A stretch of DNA of 64,000 nt from Amycolatopsis balhimycina FH 1894 (GCF_000384295.1 NZ_KB913037.1:3086649-3150648), one strand, 5' to 3'. Positions 1 through 8,451 are shown, counted from the stretch's first letter. The notes: generated from the letters alone by a model not told the origin. Program-made: numbers and translations.

Positions 1-80
1 CTCCGCGACGTGCCGGTATTCGTGATGGCCGCTGGGTCAGGCGTTCAGCGGGAAAGGCAGGCGATGGCACGGTCGAGCCG

Positions 81-518
81 TTACTCGCCCTGCAGCGGCT
101 GGTCGGCCAGGCGGCCGTTCTGGTACGCGGCGATCTTCCAGCCCTCGCCGTTCTTGGCCATCACCCAGGTGGCCCGCAGGGCGCGCGCGGGGTGCGGCTC
201 GGTCTCCCCGTCGGTGAGCACGCCGCCCTCGGTGACCACCACGGCGGTCTCCGGCGACAGGAACCGGAGGTCGACGATGTTCTGCAGCAGGGTCGTGCCC
301 TTGTGCGCGGTCTTGAACTGGTGCACCGTCATCTTCCGGATGACCTCGAGGCCCTTGAAGTAGCGGTCGCCGGACAGGACCATGCTGGCGTCCTCGGCGT
401 AGGCGTCGGCGAACCCGTCGGGGTCGTTGGCGGCCCACGACTCGGCGATGCCGTCCACGACCGCACGCACCGCGGCCACCTCGGCCTCCGTCGCCATGTC
501 AGCAAAGTTGGTTGTCAT
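81..518 (-). CDS. SgcJ/EcaC-family (NTF2/SnoaL-like) protein
   Basis: A 145-residue protein with the cone-shaped NTF2-like pattern of the SgcJ/EcaC family: an N-terminal helix followed by the 'SWAANDPDGFADAYAEDAS' signature, and a C-terminal strand pair ending in 'WKIAAYQNGR'. Family members are often encoded in polyketide and enediyne clusters and called oxidoreductases, but their reaction is poorly defined. A close paralogue lies 190 bp upstream on the same strand, so the two probably arose by duplication. The ATG at 518 is preceded by a purine-rich GGGAGAAG stretch. No signal peptide or membrane segment is seen. The family call is firm; substrate and activity are unknown. Confidence 0.85.
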   Translation of the reverse strand: MTTNFADMATEAEVAAVRAVVDGIAESWAANDPDGFADAYAEDASMVLSGDRYFKGLEVIRKMTVHQFKTAHKGTTLLQNIVDLRFLSPETAVVVTEGGVLTDGETEPHPARALRATWVMAKNGEGWKIAAYQNGRLADQPLQGE

Positions 519-708
519 CGGTGAACTTCTCCCTTATTTCCGCTCCAGCATCCGCAGGCATGCGCTGCTGCCACCAATGTTGCCGCACCCCGACACCCGC
601 GTCATCTTCAAAATTGCCCTCAGAATCGGGAATAAACCTGCGAGGAACAACTGTGCGGATCCGTTTGTTCCCGGCAGGCATTACTATTTTCGGCGGCAAA
701 CCTGTCAT
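519..708. other. intergenic region with a locally AT-richer stretch
   Basis: These 190 bases separate the two SgcJ/EcaC paralogues. Around 600-715 the sequence is noticeably richer in A and T than the flanks, as expected of an actinomycete promoter driving the minus-strand gene at 81-518. I see no reliable -35/-10 pair, hairpin or open frame with coding character. Confidence 0.4.
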
Positions 709-1137
709 TTACGCTCCGGGCACCGGTAGCGGCCGGTACGCGGGGCTGTTCTGGTAGGCGGCGATCCACCACCGGACGTCCCGCTTGACCACCACCCAGG
801 ACGCGCGGATCGTCTGCTCCTCGGCGACCGCGCTCTCCCCCGGGGCCAGGCATCCGCCCTGCGTGATGAGGACGGCGCAGCCGTCGCCGAAGAACCGCAG
901 GTCCAGCGGCCGCCCGGTCACCTGGGTGTTCTTGTACTTGCTCTCGAACGCCTCCTTCATGTACAGCCGTATTTCCTCGCGCCCCTTCGCGAATGCGCCG
1001 GGCAGGATCATCGTCCCGTCCTCGATGAAAAGGTCGGCGAAACCGGCGGCATCTTGATGCGCCCAGGACGCGATGACCTTCTGGGTCAACGCCGCGATAT
1101 CGGCGGCATCGGCCGGGGACGTTTGTGAAGTGGTCAT
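709..1137 (-). CDS. SgcJ/EcaC-family (NTF2/SnoaL-like) protein, paralogue
   Basis: A 142-residue NTF2-like protein with the same architecture as the protein at 81-518: an N-terminal helix, the central 'QDAAGFADLFIEDGTMILPG' region and a C-terminal 'WWIAAYQNSP' strand aligning with 'WKIAAYQNGR'. No catalytic residue can be named with confidence. Its ATG overlaps the 3' end of the shifted reading frame of the hydroxylase pseudogene upstream, so the two were once translationally close. It may belong to the same lost oxidative pathway. Confidence in the fold is high and in function low. Confidence 0.85.
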   Translation of the reverse strand: MTTSQTSPADAADIAALTQKVIASWAHQDAAGFADLFIEDGTMILPGAFAKGREEIRLYMKEAFESKYKNTQVTGRPLDLRFFGDGCAVLITQGGCLAPGESAVAEEQTIRASWVVVKRDVRWWIAAYQNSPAYRPLPVPGA

Positions 1138-1552
1138 GAACTGTTTCCTTCGGCTAGACGGAGAGCGTGTTGACTGATGGCGTGGACGTCCCGGAAAATA
1201 CGCTGAATGGGCATGCCGGAATAGATCGAGGAACCGCCGGCGCCGTGGAGGATGTCACGGCCTGCCGCGCGAGACCGACCACGGCGCCCATGTCCGCCCG
1301 GGCCTTCGCCCGCTCCTCGGCGGCGCCGTCGCCCCGGCCGAGCTCGGCGGCGATTTCCACCAGCGTCCGCGTGCCGGCCTCGTAACCGCCGTACCGAATG
1401 GGAGTGCGCGACCGGAAGACGCCGGTTTCGGAAAGCGCGTCGATCACCTGCTCGCTCAGCCGCCGGTTCTCGTCCGACCGCCGCGCATTCTTGGCCAGGA
1501 ACGGAACCAGCTCCGCCACGCGACCCAGGACATCCCGCGCGTTTCCCACCAT
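1134..1552 (-). pseudogene. acyl-CoA-dehydrogenase-type flavin hydroxylase, internally deleted and frameshifted
   Basis: The first ~75 codons from the ATG at 1552 match the N-terminus of acyl-CoA-dehydrogenase-fold monooxygenases ('LSETGVFRSRTPIRYGGYEAG'). The frame then jumps directly to the C-terminal helix region ('LARQAV'), so roughly 250 residues, including the flavin site, are missing. A second lesion follows: near 1253-1258 one G appears lost ('gccgtgacatc' where GTG GAC ATC is expected). Restoring it gives 'DILHGAGGSSIYSGMPIQR' then 'FRDVHAISQHA', the classic C-terminus of the family. As it stands the open frame ends in unrelated residues. Non-functional as annotated; the family call is strong because both ends are recognisable. 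Confidence 0.85.
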
Positions 1553-1932
1553 GTTTCTCGCCCTCCCGGCACCGGCCGTTTACACGAGCGTGAAGCCGCC
1601 ACCCGGGGGAAGGCGTCTCTTCACGTGCGTGGGTTGTTCACCACATATCCGTGACGGCGTCATCGAGCACGCCGGGACAAGCACGAAAGAGCGGCCCGGT
1701 CACCGGTCCGCTCGCGCGCGCCGGTTACCGGACCGGCGCCGAGCAACGGGGAAGAAGGCGCTACCGGACGTGGTATCGGTCCCGACAGCGCAAACCGGAA
1801 GAAGATGGCCCGCTGGGCGGCCGTGATACTGGGACCCGACGCCGCAACGGGTCGCCACCGACGTGGATGCCGGCCGTGGTTCTGGGCGGTGGGGAAGTTT
1901 GTCCGCAGCCAGCGAAGCAGGAGGAATGCACG
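1553..1932. other. intergenic region between divergent genes
   Basis: About 380 bases between the hydroxylase pseudogene (minus strand) and the LLM oxidoreductase (plus strand). An open frame continues upstream of the LLM start, but it carries no family similarity and the ribosome site sits just before 1933, so I read this as untranslated promoter DNA. It is rich in CCGGT-type repeats with no clear single palindrome. Confidence 0.4.
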
Positions 1933-2895
1933 GTGTCCGTGGAAATTGGCATCGCACTGCCAGTCCGGGAGTTCGCAATACTTGGCGCGCGGGACGCCGA
2001 CCCCCTGCTCAATCTGTCCCGCCAGGTCGAGGAGCTCGGGTTCGACTCGGTGTGGGTCGGCGACTCGTTCGTCGCGCGGCACCGCCTCGAGCCGCTGACC
2101 CTGCTCGCCGCCATCGCCATGGTGACCAAGGAGATCACCGTGGGCACCGCGTCCCTGACCGCGGTGCTGCGCGATCCGCTGGCCCTCGGGCACATCATCG
2201 TGACCCTGGACCAGATCAGCAAGGGACGCTTGAAGCTGGGCATCGGCACCGGCGCCCCGCTGCCGGTGCAGTCCGAGTACGACGCGGTGACCATGACCTA
2301 CCGGGAGCGCCGCGAGCGGGTCGACGAGGCCGTGCAGGCCTGGAAAAAGGTGTGGCGGGACGAGGACGGCAGCCTGGTCGGCAAGTACCGCAACCTGTCC
2401 GGCCTGCGCGACCAGAGCGCGCCGGTCCGGCCCGGCGGTCCCGACCTCTGGCTGGCCAGCAACGGCAAGCCGCTCGCGGTCGAGCGGACCGGCTCGTTCT
2501 ACGACGGGTGGCTGCCGGTGCGCATCGACCCGGACGAGTACCGGCAGTCCCTCAAGCAGATCCGCGAGAGCGCGAAGGTCGCCGGCCGTGACCCGGAGAA
2601 GATCACCCCGGCGCTGTACGTGAACGTGAACGTCAACGCCGACCCCGCGGTGGCCGAGGTGGGGCTCAACGACTACACGATGCGCTACAACGAGCTGCCG
2701 CTGCCGGCGATGCTGCCCTACCAGATCTACTGGGGCGGACCGGAAAAGGAAATGGTCAAGTTCCTGCGCGAGTACGTCGAGGCCGGCGCGCGGCACATCA
2801 TCATCCGGATCAGCTCCTTCACCGACTACGAGCGGCACCTGCACGCCATCGCGGAGAACGTCTTACCCGCCATTCACTCGATTCAGGTGGACTGA
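1933..2895 (+). CDS. LLM-class flavin/F420-dependent oxidoreductase
   Basis: A 320-residue bacterial-luciferase-like TIM barrel. Visible family features are the N-terminal strand 'EIGIALPVREF', 'GFDSVWVGDSF' around residue 40, the 'TVGTASLTAVLRDP' strand near 75 and the 'LKLGIGTGAP' phosphate-binding strand. I chose the GTG at 1933 because AGGAGG lies about 8 bases upstream and the barrel begins right after it. Two bases separate its stop from the SDR gene, so they are probably co-transcribed. Cofactor (FMN or F420) cannot be fixed from sequence alone; an F420 role is plausible given the fgd gene 2 kb away. Confidence 0.85.
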   Translation: MSVEIGIALPVREFAILGARDADPLLNLSRQVEELGFDSVWVGDSFVARHRLEPLTLLAAIAMVTKEITVGTASLTAVLRDPLALGHIIVTLDQISKGRLKLGIGTGAPLPVQSEYDAVTMTYRERRERVDEAVQAWKKVWRDEDGSLVGKYRNLSGLRDQSAPVRPGGPDLWLASNGKPLAVERTGSFYDGWLPVRIDPDEYRQSLKQIRESAKVAGRDPEKITPALYVNVNVNADPAVAEVGLNDYTMRYNELPLPAMLPYQIYWGGPEKEMVKFLREYVEAGARHIIIRISSFTDYERHLHAIAENVLPAIHSIQVD

Positions 2896-2897
2896 AC

Positions 2898-3647
2898 ATG
2901 CGATTCGAAGGCAAGGTCGTCCTGGTCACCGGCGGCGGCACCGGCATCGGCCGGGCGGCGGCGAACGCCTTCGCCGGTGAGGGTGCCGCCGTGCTGGTCA
3001 CCGGTCCGGACGAGGAACCACTCCGGCAGACGGTCAAGGAGATCGAGACGCGCGGCGGAACGGCCGGCTACCTCGTCGGCGACATGACCGACGAGTCCGA
3101 CGTCCGGGCCGCGGTCGACGCCGCCGTGCACCAGCACGGCGGGCTGGACGTGGCGTTCAACAACGCCGGCATCATGGTGCCCGGGCCGCTGGCCGACCTG
3201 GAGCCGGAAACCTGGGCGAAGGCGCTGTCGGTGGCCACGATGACCTGGCTGTCGATGAAGCACGAGATCGCCCACATGCGCGCGCACGGCGGCGGGGTGA
3301 TCGTCAACATGTCGTCGATCATCGGCACCCGCCGGAGCATTCCCGGAACCGGCGCGTACGGTGCGGCGAAAGCGGCGATCAGCTCCATCACGCGCACCGC
3401 GGCGCTGGAGAACATCGGGGCCGGTGTGCGCATCAACAGTGTGAGTCCGGGCCCGGTGGCCACCCCGTTCTCGCTCATCCGCGGCGAGAACGAGGACGAG
3501 CAGGCGGCCCGGATGCGCAGCGCCCTGCCGATCGGCCGGGTCGGCAGCCTCGCCGAGGTGGTCGGCACCGTGCTCTGGCTCGCCTCGGAGGACTCCGGGT
3601 TCGCCGTCGGCACCGAGGTCGTCATCGACGGTGGCGCGACGGCATGA
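2898..3647 (+). CDS. SDR-family oxidoreductase
   Basis: A 249-residue classical short-chain dehydrogenase. The NAD(P) glycine motif TGGGTGIG is at residues 11-18, the structural NNAG near 90, the catalytic Ser in 'NMSSIIG' and the YxxxK pair in 'YGAAK' near 151-155; the C-terminus has the usual 'GTEVVIDGG'. Asp/Glu-rich residues after beta-2 do not settle NAD versus NADP. It starts two bases after the LLM oxidoreductase stop and is likely its operon partner. The substrate is unknown. It converges on the Ada-like gene with only 39 bp between stop codons. Confidence 0.9.
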   Translation: MRFEGKVVLVTGGGTGIGRAAANAFAGEGAAVLVTGPDEEPLRQTVKEIETRGGTAGYLVGDMTDESDVRAAVDAAVHQHGGLDVAFNNAGIMVPGPLADLEPETWAKALSVATMTWLSMKHEIAHMRAHGGGVIVNMSSIIGTRRSIPGTGAYGAAKAAISSITRTAALENIGAGVRINSVSPGPVATPFSLIRGENEDEQAARMRSALPIGRVGSLAEVVGTVLWLASEDSGFAVGTEVVIDGGATA

Positions 3648-3686
3648 TCCGCGGCGGTGCCTCGCCCGGGGCGTTCCGGGGACGGC

Positions 3687-4580
3687 TCAGGCGGAACACA
3701 CGCTGACCGCGGCGGCGGGTTCGGCGCGCATCGCCTGCCGAACCCGCTGCCGGAACGCGACGGTGAGGATGTCCGCCGGCAGCAGGTCGCGGCCTTGCTC
3801 CGGCGGATCCGCCGTGCCGAACGCCCGGACGGCGAGCGCGGCGAACGCCTCGTCGGTGCCGACCAGCCGGGCGTGCACGAACCGCCGGCTGAGCTGCTCG
3901 CGCAGGTCGCCCGGGCACTGGCCGACCAGGACCGCGCACACGCCGTCGTCGGTGGCGGCGACCAGGGCGTGCCCGAGCGCGCAGCCGGCCTCGGCGAAGC
4001 GGATCACGGTGCCCAGGCCGCCCGACCGGAACGACGAGGGCGTCATGCCGAGAATGTCCCGGATCACCGTGTAGAAATGCCCGTTGGACCGGAACCCCGA
4101 CCGGTAGATCGCCTCGGATATCGAGGGCGCGACGGCGAGCTCGTGCCGCACGCGGTTCTCCCGGGCGTCGGTGAGATAGGCGTGCGGCGTCACCCCGGTG
4201 TACAGCTTGAACATCCGGTGGAAATGGAACCGGCTCAGCCCGGCCTCGCGGGCCAGCTCGTCGAAGTTGGGCGACGAGCAGCCGTCGCGCTCGGCCAGCG
4301 AGCGGCAGATCCGGGTGATCGTTGCGGCATACCATTCCCGCAGCCCGGGCCGGTCCGGCTTGCAGCGGCCGCACGGGCGGTAACCTTCGCCCAGGGCCTG
4401 GGCGGCGGTGTCGTAGAAGGTGACGTTCTCCCGCCGCGCCGGCCGGGTGCCGCAGGACGGCCGGCTGTACCGGCCGGTGGTCCGGACCACGTAGTAGAAC
4501 GCGCCGTCGGCCCGGGAGTCCCGCTCCTGGACGGCTCGCCACCGCTGGTTCTCACTGACATACGGCCGTTCGTCGTGCAT
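3687..4580 (-). CDS. Ada-like AraC-type regulator lacking both methyl-acceptor cysteines
   Basis: A 297-residue relative of E. coli Ada. The order is an N-terminal Ada zinc domain (~10-75), an AraC helix-turn-helix pair (~85-185) and the start of the methyltransferase domain (~190-290). In a gapless alignment with Ada, the phosphotriester acceptor Cys38 is Ser39 here ('TGRYSRPSC'), while zinc ligands equivalent to Cys42, Cys69 and Cys72 remain (43, 70, 73). The C-terminal ~70 residues carrying the PCHR acceptor are absent; the protein stops 'VSVCSA', and only 39 bp remain before the convergent SDR stop. It should therefore be unable to repair or sense methylation as Ada does, yet keeps its DNA-binding domain. 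It lies 44 bp downstream of fgd on the same strand. Confidence 0.8.
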   Translation of the reverse strand: MHDERPYVSENQRWRAVQERDSRADGAFYYVVRTTGRYSRPSCGTRPARRENVTFYDTAAQALGEGYRPCGRCKPDRPGLREWYAATITRICRSLAERDGCSSPNFDELAREAGLSRFHFHRMFKLYTGVTPHAYLTDARENRVRHELAVAPSISEAIYRSGFRSNGHFYTVIRDILGMTPSSFRSGGLGTVIRFAEAGCALGHALVAATDDGVCAVLVGQCPGDLREQLSRRFVHARLVGTDEAFAALAVRAFGTADPPEQGRDLLPADILTVAFRQRVRQAMRAEPAAAVSVCSA

Positions 4581-4624
4581 CGTGCAACTCCGTCGATCGG
4601 ATTCCCGGGAGCGGTCTGCGCCGC

Positions 4625-5629
4625 TCAGCCGAGCTCGCGTAACGCGGGAACGACGTCCTCGCTGAACTGGACGAGGAAGCGCTCCTGGTCGTGACCGGGT
4701 CCGTGGAAGACCAGATGGGTGAATCCGGCGTCCACGTAGGGCTTTATTCCGGCCAGCGCGGTGTCCGGATCGGACGCGACGATCCACCGCTTGGCCACCT
4801 GCTCGATCGGGAGCTCGTCGGCCAGCCGCTCCATCTCCCGGGCGCTGTCGACGCTGTGCTTCTGCTCCGCGGTCAGCGACAGCGGCGCCCAGAACCTCGT
4901 GTTCTCCAGCGCCTGGCCGGGATCGCGGTCATAGGACAGCTTGATCTCGATCATCTTGTCGATCTGCGCGGGGTCGCGCCGCGCGGCCTGCGCGCCCTCG
5001 GCGACCGCCGGCATGAGCTGGTCGACGTAGAGCTCCATGCCCTTGCCGGAGGTGCAGATGAACCCGTCGCCGGCGCGACCGGCGTACTTGGCCACGACCG
5101 GGCCGCCGGCCGCGACGTAGACCGGGACCGTCCTCTTGGGACGGTCATAGATCTTCGCCCCGGCGAGCTTGTAGTACTCGCCGTCGAAGTCGACCTCTTC
5201 GCTGCACCACAGCTCGCGGATCAGCGCGATCGACTCCCGAAGCCGGGCGAAGCGCTCCTTGAACTCCGGCCAGGTGCGGCCGGAGACGGCGATCTCGTTG
5301 AGCGCCTCGCCGGTGCCGACGCCGAGCATGACCCGGTCCTCGTAGAGCAGCGCCATGGTCGCGAACGCCTGGGCGATGACCGCGGGGTTGTACCGGAAGG
5401 TCGGGGTCAGCACGCTGGTGCCGATCAGCACCCGGCTGGTCCGCTCGCCCACCGCGGTCATCCAGGACAGCGCGAACGAGGCGTGCCCACCCTCGTGCCG
5501 CCAAGGCAGGAAGTGGTCGGACACCACCACGCTGTCCAGGCCGGCCTCCTCGGCACGAACCGCGTACTCGACAAGGTCCCGCGGCCCGAACTGCTCCGCC
5601 GACGCCTTGTAGCCAATCGTCAAGCCCAT
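4625..5629 (-). CDS. fgd: F420-dependent glucose-6-phosphate dehydrogenase
   Basis: A 334-residue LLM-family TIM barrel matching mycobacterial Fgd1 along its whole length. It keeps 'GYKASAEQF', the catalytic His in 'SDHFLPWRH' (His39, with Trp43) and the Glu of '[10 protein letters not shown]'. The phosphate-binding Lys/Arg are in 'SGKGMELY', 'EQKHSVD' and '[11 protein letters not shown]'. Family members oxidise glucose 6-phosphate to 6-phosphogluconolactone and reduce coenzyme F420 in the cytoplasm. An AAGGAG site precedes the ATG. It sits between the P450 (104 bp upstream) and the Ada-like gene on one strand, so it may be co-transcribed with them. Its presence shows that the host makes F420. 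Confidence 0.95.
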   Translation of the reverse strand: MGLTIGYKASAEQFGPRDLVEYAVRAEEAGLDSVVVSDHFLPWRHEGGHASFALSWMTAVGERTSRVLIGTSVLTPTFRYNPAVIAQAFATMALLYEDRVMLGVGTGEALNEIAVSGRTWPEFKERFARLRESIALIRELWCSEEVDFDGEYYKLAGAKIYDRPKRTVPVYVAAGGPVVAKYAGRAGDGFICTSGKGMELYVDQLMPAVAEGAQAARRDPAQIDKMIEIKLSYDRDPGQALENTRFWAPLSLTAEQKHSVDSAREMERLADELPIEQVAKRWIVASDPDTALAGIKPYVDAGFTHLVFHGPGHDQERFLVQFSEDVVPALRELG

Positions 5630-5733
5630 TCCCGCTCCTTGTCGTCTACGAGCCCGGAAACCCGCTCAGCCGCCGATGCCGCCGATGGCGGTCTTCCCTC
5701 GCGAACCACTGCACGAGACGTGCCGGCCCTGAC

Positions 5734-7002
5734 TCAGGCCGCGACGGTGCGGTCCGCGCCGGATCGCGTCGCCGCAAGGCGAACCGGAAGCGAGCGGTAC
5801 CCGTTCATGATGAAGGTGGGCGTCGACTGCAGCTCCGTCCGGTCCACGGCCAGCTCCAGGTCGGGGAACCTGGCGAACAGCTTGCCCAGGCCGATCTTGA
5901 CCTCCTCGCGGGCGATCGCCCAGCCGAGGCAGAAATGCGGACCGACACCGAAGGCGAGGTGCGTCTTGTCGGTACGGTCCACATCGAACTCGCCGGCCGT
6001 GTCGCCGTGCACCTCCGGGTCGCGGCCGACACCGGCGTAGTTGACCAGAATCGCCTCGCCTTTGGGAATCGTGACGCCGTCGATGTCGATGTCCTCGACC
6101 GCGTAACGCAATGGCAGGTGTGCCACCGGGCCCTCGACCCGCAGCCCCTCCTCGATCGCCTCGTCCCAGGAGACCTCGCCGGCGAGCAGGCGGTCGAGCT
6201 GGTCGCGGTGGGTCAGCAGCTCCACCAGGAACTTGCCGAGGAAGTCGACCGTGGTCGAGGTGCCGGCACCGAGGATGGCGAAGAGCGTGCCCAGCAGCTC
6301 TTCCTGGGTCAGCTTGGAGTTCTCGTCGTCCCGGGCGAGGATCAGGTCGCTGGTGATGTCCTCGCCGGGGTCGTGCCGCTTGAGCTCGATGAGATCGGCG
6401 ATCGCGCTCTGCCACCCGATCAGCAGCGCCTGGGCCTGCTCCGGGCTCACCGTCGTGTTCACCATCATATCCATGACCTGGGCGGTCTTGGTCCGGGACT
6501 GCTCGGACATGCCCAGCATGTCGGCCATCAGCCGGGCCGGCAACGGGTAGCAGAACCGCTCCCGCAGGTCGACGACCTCGCCGGGGGCGACAGCGCCGAG
6601 GCTGTCGACCAGCTCGTCGACCAGCTCCTCGATCCGCGGCCGGAGCGCCTCGATCCGCTTGGGGCTGAACGCCTTGCTGACCAGGCGGCGCAGCCGTACC
6701 TGGTTCTTGCCGGTCGCGGTGGCCATGTTGTCCATGGTGATCCAGCTGATGAGCTCCCAGCCGGGCGGGATCTCGTTGTTGATGAAAGCGGGCCAGTGGT
6801 CCCGGGCGCTCTTGGTGACCAGCGGGTCCTTGAGGATCTGCTTGGCACCCGAGTAATGGTTGACCGACCAGACCACGACGCCGCCGGGCAGCTCGACCCG
6901 GGTGGCCGGACCTCGCAGGCGCAGCTCGTCGGCTTCGGCGTGAATGTCCGTACCTGCTGGGTCCAGTGCGAATGGGCACTGACCGGTCCCGTGATCGTCC
7001 AC
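5734..7002 (-). CDS. cytochrome P450
   Basis: A 422-residue soluble bacterial P450. The heme-ligand motif 'FGVGPHFCLG' carries the Cys; the K-helix ExxR is 'EGLR'. The I-helix reads 'GAGTSTT', so the acid of the usual AGx(D/E)TT is serine, suggesting altered proton delivery. The start is GTG 7002, chosen because GGGAGG lies six bases upstream and 'GQCPFALDPAG' follows; a longer in-frame extension is not P450-like. No dedicated ferredoxin is adjacent. It is the first gene of a minus-strand run with fgd and the Ada-like gene. The substrate is unknown. Confidence 0.9.
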   Translation of the reverse strand: MDDHGTGQCPFALDPAGTDIHAEADELRLRGPATRVELPGGVVVWSVNHYSGAKQILKDPLVTKSARDHWPAFINNEIPPGWELISWITMDNMATATGKNQVRLRRLVSKAFSPKRIEALRPRIEELVDELVDSLGAVAPGEVVDLRERFCYPLPARLMADMLGMSEQSRTKTAQVMDMMVNTTVSPEQAQALLIGWQSAIADLIELKRHDPGEDITSDLILARDDENSKLTQEELLGTLFAILGAGTSTTVDFLGKFLVELLTHRDQLDRLLAGEVSWDEAIEEGLRVEGPVAHLPLRYAVEDIDIDGVTIPKGEAILVNYAGVGRDPEVHGDTAGEFDVDRTDKTHLAFGVGPHFCLGWAIAREEVKIGLGKLFARFPDLELAVDRTELQSTPTFIMNGYRSLPVRLAATRSGADRTVAA

Positions 7003-7433
7003 TGTGGCCTCCCTTCTCGTCTGTGGTCCAGCATGTCCAAATGCGACCCTCCGCTCCACTCCGGTCGTGCTCTCCTGCTCGGGACTGATCGCGGCCCGGT
7101 CGTCGACGGAAGGCCAGGTAACGGTTCGCATCCGGCCGGGCACGCAGCGGGGGCGGGACCGGGCCGGCCTTCTTCGAGGTTGCTGATTCACCGGCACGGG
7201 GCCGGTCCGCGATGGCCGCGACCCGGCCCGCTCCTGGTCAGCGGTACCCCCTCTTCCATATTGCTGCATCCGTTCCGCCGATCTTCCAACGTGCTCCATC
7301 GCGCCGCGGCGATGGTCGGACTCATTCGGTCGTGGATAGCCTCAGCCGTGGTACGCGGGCCCCGGATCCGATTCGCGTTTTCGGGTCGGGTGGGAAATAC
7401 GCGGCCGGTAAACCGGTGCGCTGGAGGAGAGGA
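7003..7433. promoter_or_regulatory. divergent promoter region with a 19-bp direct repeat
   Basis: This 430-bp region separates the minus-strand P450 from the plus-strand ECF sigma gene and must hold both promoters. It contains two similar 19-mers, TCTTCCATATTGCTGCATC at 7252-7270 and TCTTCCAACGTGCTCCATC at 7282-7300, matching at 15 of 19 positions and spaced 30 bp start to start (about three helical turns). That is typical of tandem regulator sites, perhaps for the AraC-type Ada-like protein. No open frame here looks coding. Confidence 0.45.
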
Positions 7434-8153
7434 ATGATGACGACTCGAGCCGCCGCCGACTGCGAGGAATTCGTGCGGCATACCGAGCAGCTCCGGCGGC
7501 AGCTGTTCGCGCACTGCCACCGGCTGATGGGTTCGGTGGACGACGCTGAGGACGCCGTCCAGGAGACCTACCTGCGGGCCTGGCGCGCGTTCGGCAACTT
7601 CGAGGGCCGTTCCTCGGTACGGACGTGGCTGTTCCGGATCGCCACCAACACCTGCCTGACCGCGATGAGCCAGCGCCACCGCAACGTGCTGCCCGCGGGC
7701 CTCGCGGGACCCGATGACGAGGCGGCCATGGCCGTCCTGGCCGGGGACTGGCGCGGCCAGGAGGTGCCGCCCCAGCACGGCTTCGCCGATCCCGCGGAGA
7801 TCGTCGCGCTGCGCGAGAACCTGCGCCTGGCCCTCATGGCCAGCCTCGCCTACCTGCCCGCCCGGCAGCGGGTCGTGCTGATCCTGCGCGACGTCCTGGA
7901 CTGGCCGGCCAGCGAGGTCGCCGAACTGCTGGAGACCACCACCGACGCGGTCAAGAGCACCCTCAAACGCGCGCGTACCCGGATCCTGCAGCAGGCCCCG
8001 GTCGCCGAGGACGTGGCCGAGTTCGCCGAACCCGCCAGCCGCGCCCTCCTCGACCGGTACATCTCGGCTTTCCAGAACTCTGACGCCACGGCCCTGCGCA
8101 ACGTCCTCCGCCACGACGCCGTCCGCGAAACCCCCGCCATGGCCGTCGCCTAG
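7434..8153 (+). CDS. ECF sigma factor with shortened C-terminal domain
   Basis: A 239-residue sigma-70 family protein. Region 2 is recognisable in 'DDAEDAVQETYLRAWRAF' and region 4 in 'LPARQRVVLILRDVLDWPA' with 'TTTDAVKSTLKRAR'. This subtype (SigG/ECF-with-SnoaL) normally continues ~90 residues into a SnoaL-like domain; here only its first helix ('DRYISAFQNSDATALRNVL') survives before the stop. No anti-sigma gene is adjacent, and in this subtype the SnoaL domain usually modulates activity, so truncation could deregulate it. GGAGGAGAGG lies directly before the ATG. The stop is 29 bp before a dispersed repeat, which may mark the event that removed the tail. Confidence 0.8.
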   Translation: MMTTRAAADCEEFVRHTEQLRRQLFAHCHRLMGSVDDAEDAVQETYLRAWRAFGNFEGRSSVRTWLFRIATNTCLTAMSQRHRNVLPAGLAGPDDEAAMAVLAGDWRGQEVPPQHGFADPAEIVALRENLRLALMASLAYLPARQRVVLILRDVLDWPASEVAELLETTTDAVKSTLKRARTRILQQAPVAEDVAEFAEPASRALLDRYISAFQNSDATALRNVLRHDAVRETPAMAVA

Positions 8154-8182
8154 CGCCGCCCCGAGAACGGTCGGCGAACCTG

Positions 8183-8342
8183 GTGTTGCGCGTCGTGGGT
8201 TCGTTGACAGGGCGGCTGCGAGGGCAAGCGTCCTGAATGACTCATTCAGGTCTTCGGAGGTCCTGAATGAGTCATTCAAGACCTTTGGCCGGGGCCGGCG
8301 AGCCTCGCCGGGGCTGAGCGAGCGCCCCTGACTCCAGCGGCC
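8183..8342 (+). repeat. dispersed ~160-bp element, copy A
   Basis: This non-coding element recurs in inverted orientation at 26464-26622 with about five substitutions and one single-base indel. Its core holds two TCCTGAATGA(C/G)TCATTCA-type palindromes separated by 'ggtcttcggag', followed by a GC-rich 'GGCGAGCCTCGCC' hairpin. It begins 29 bp after the truncated sigma gene. It has no open reading frame and no obvious target-site duplication; it could be a MITE-like or REP-like family. Confidence 0.8.
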
Positions 8343-8451
8343 CGAGGATGGTGTGCGGCCCGGGGCGTGACGCGCGGCTGGGTGGGGGTGTTCTGCGGCG
8401 GCGTAGGTCGCGCGCGACGGGGATCGGGAGCGGGAGCCGCGGTCGGTCATT

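Noticed and set aside
1..80. A gene 3' end at the left edge of the window
   Set aside because: Too short to assign; no recognisable C-terminus in any frame.
1651..1932. N-terminal extension of the first LLM oxidoreductase from an upstream start
   Set aside because: The ~94 extra residues are low-complexity and the AGGAGG site just before GTG 1933 fixes the start.
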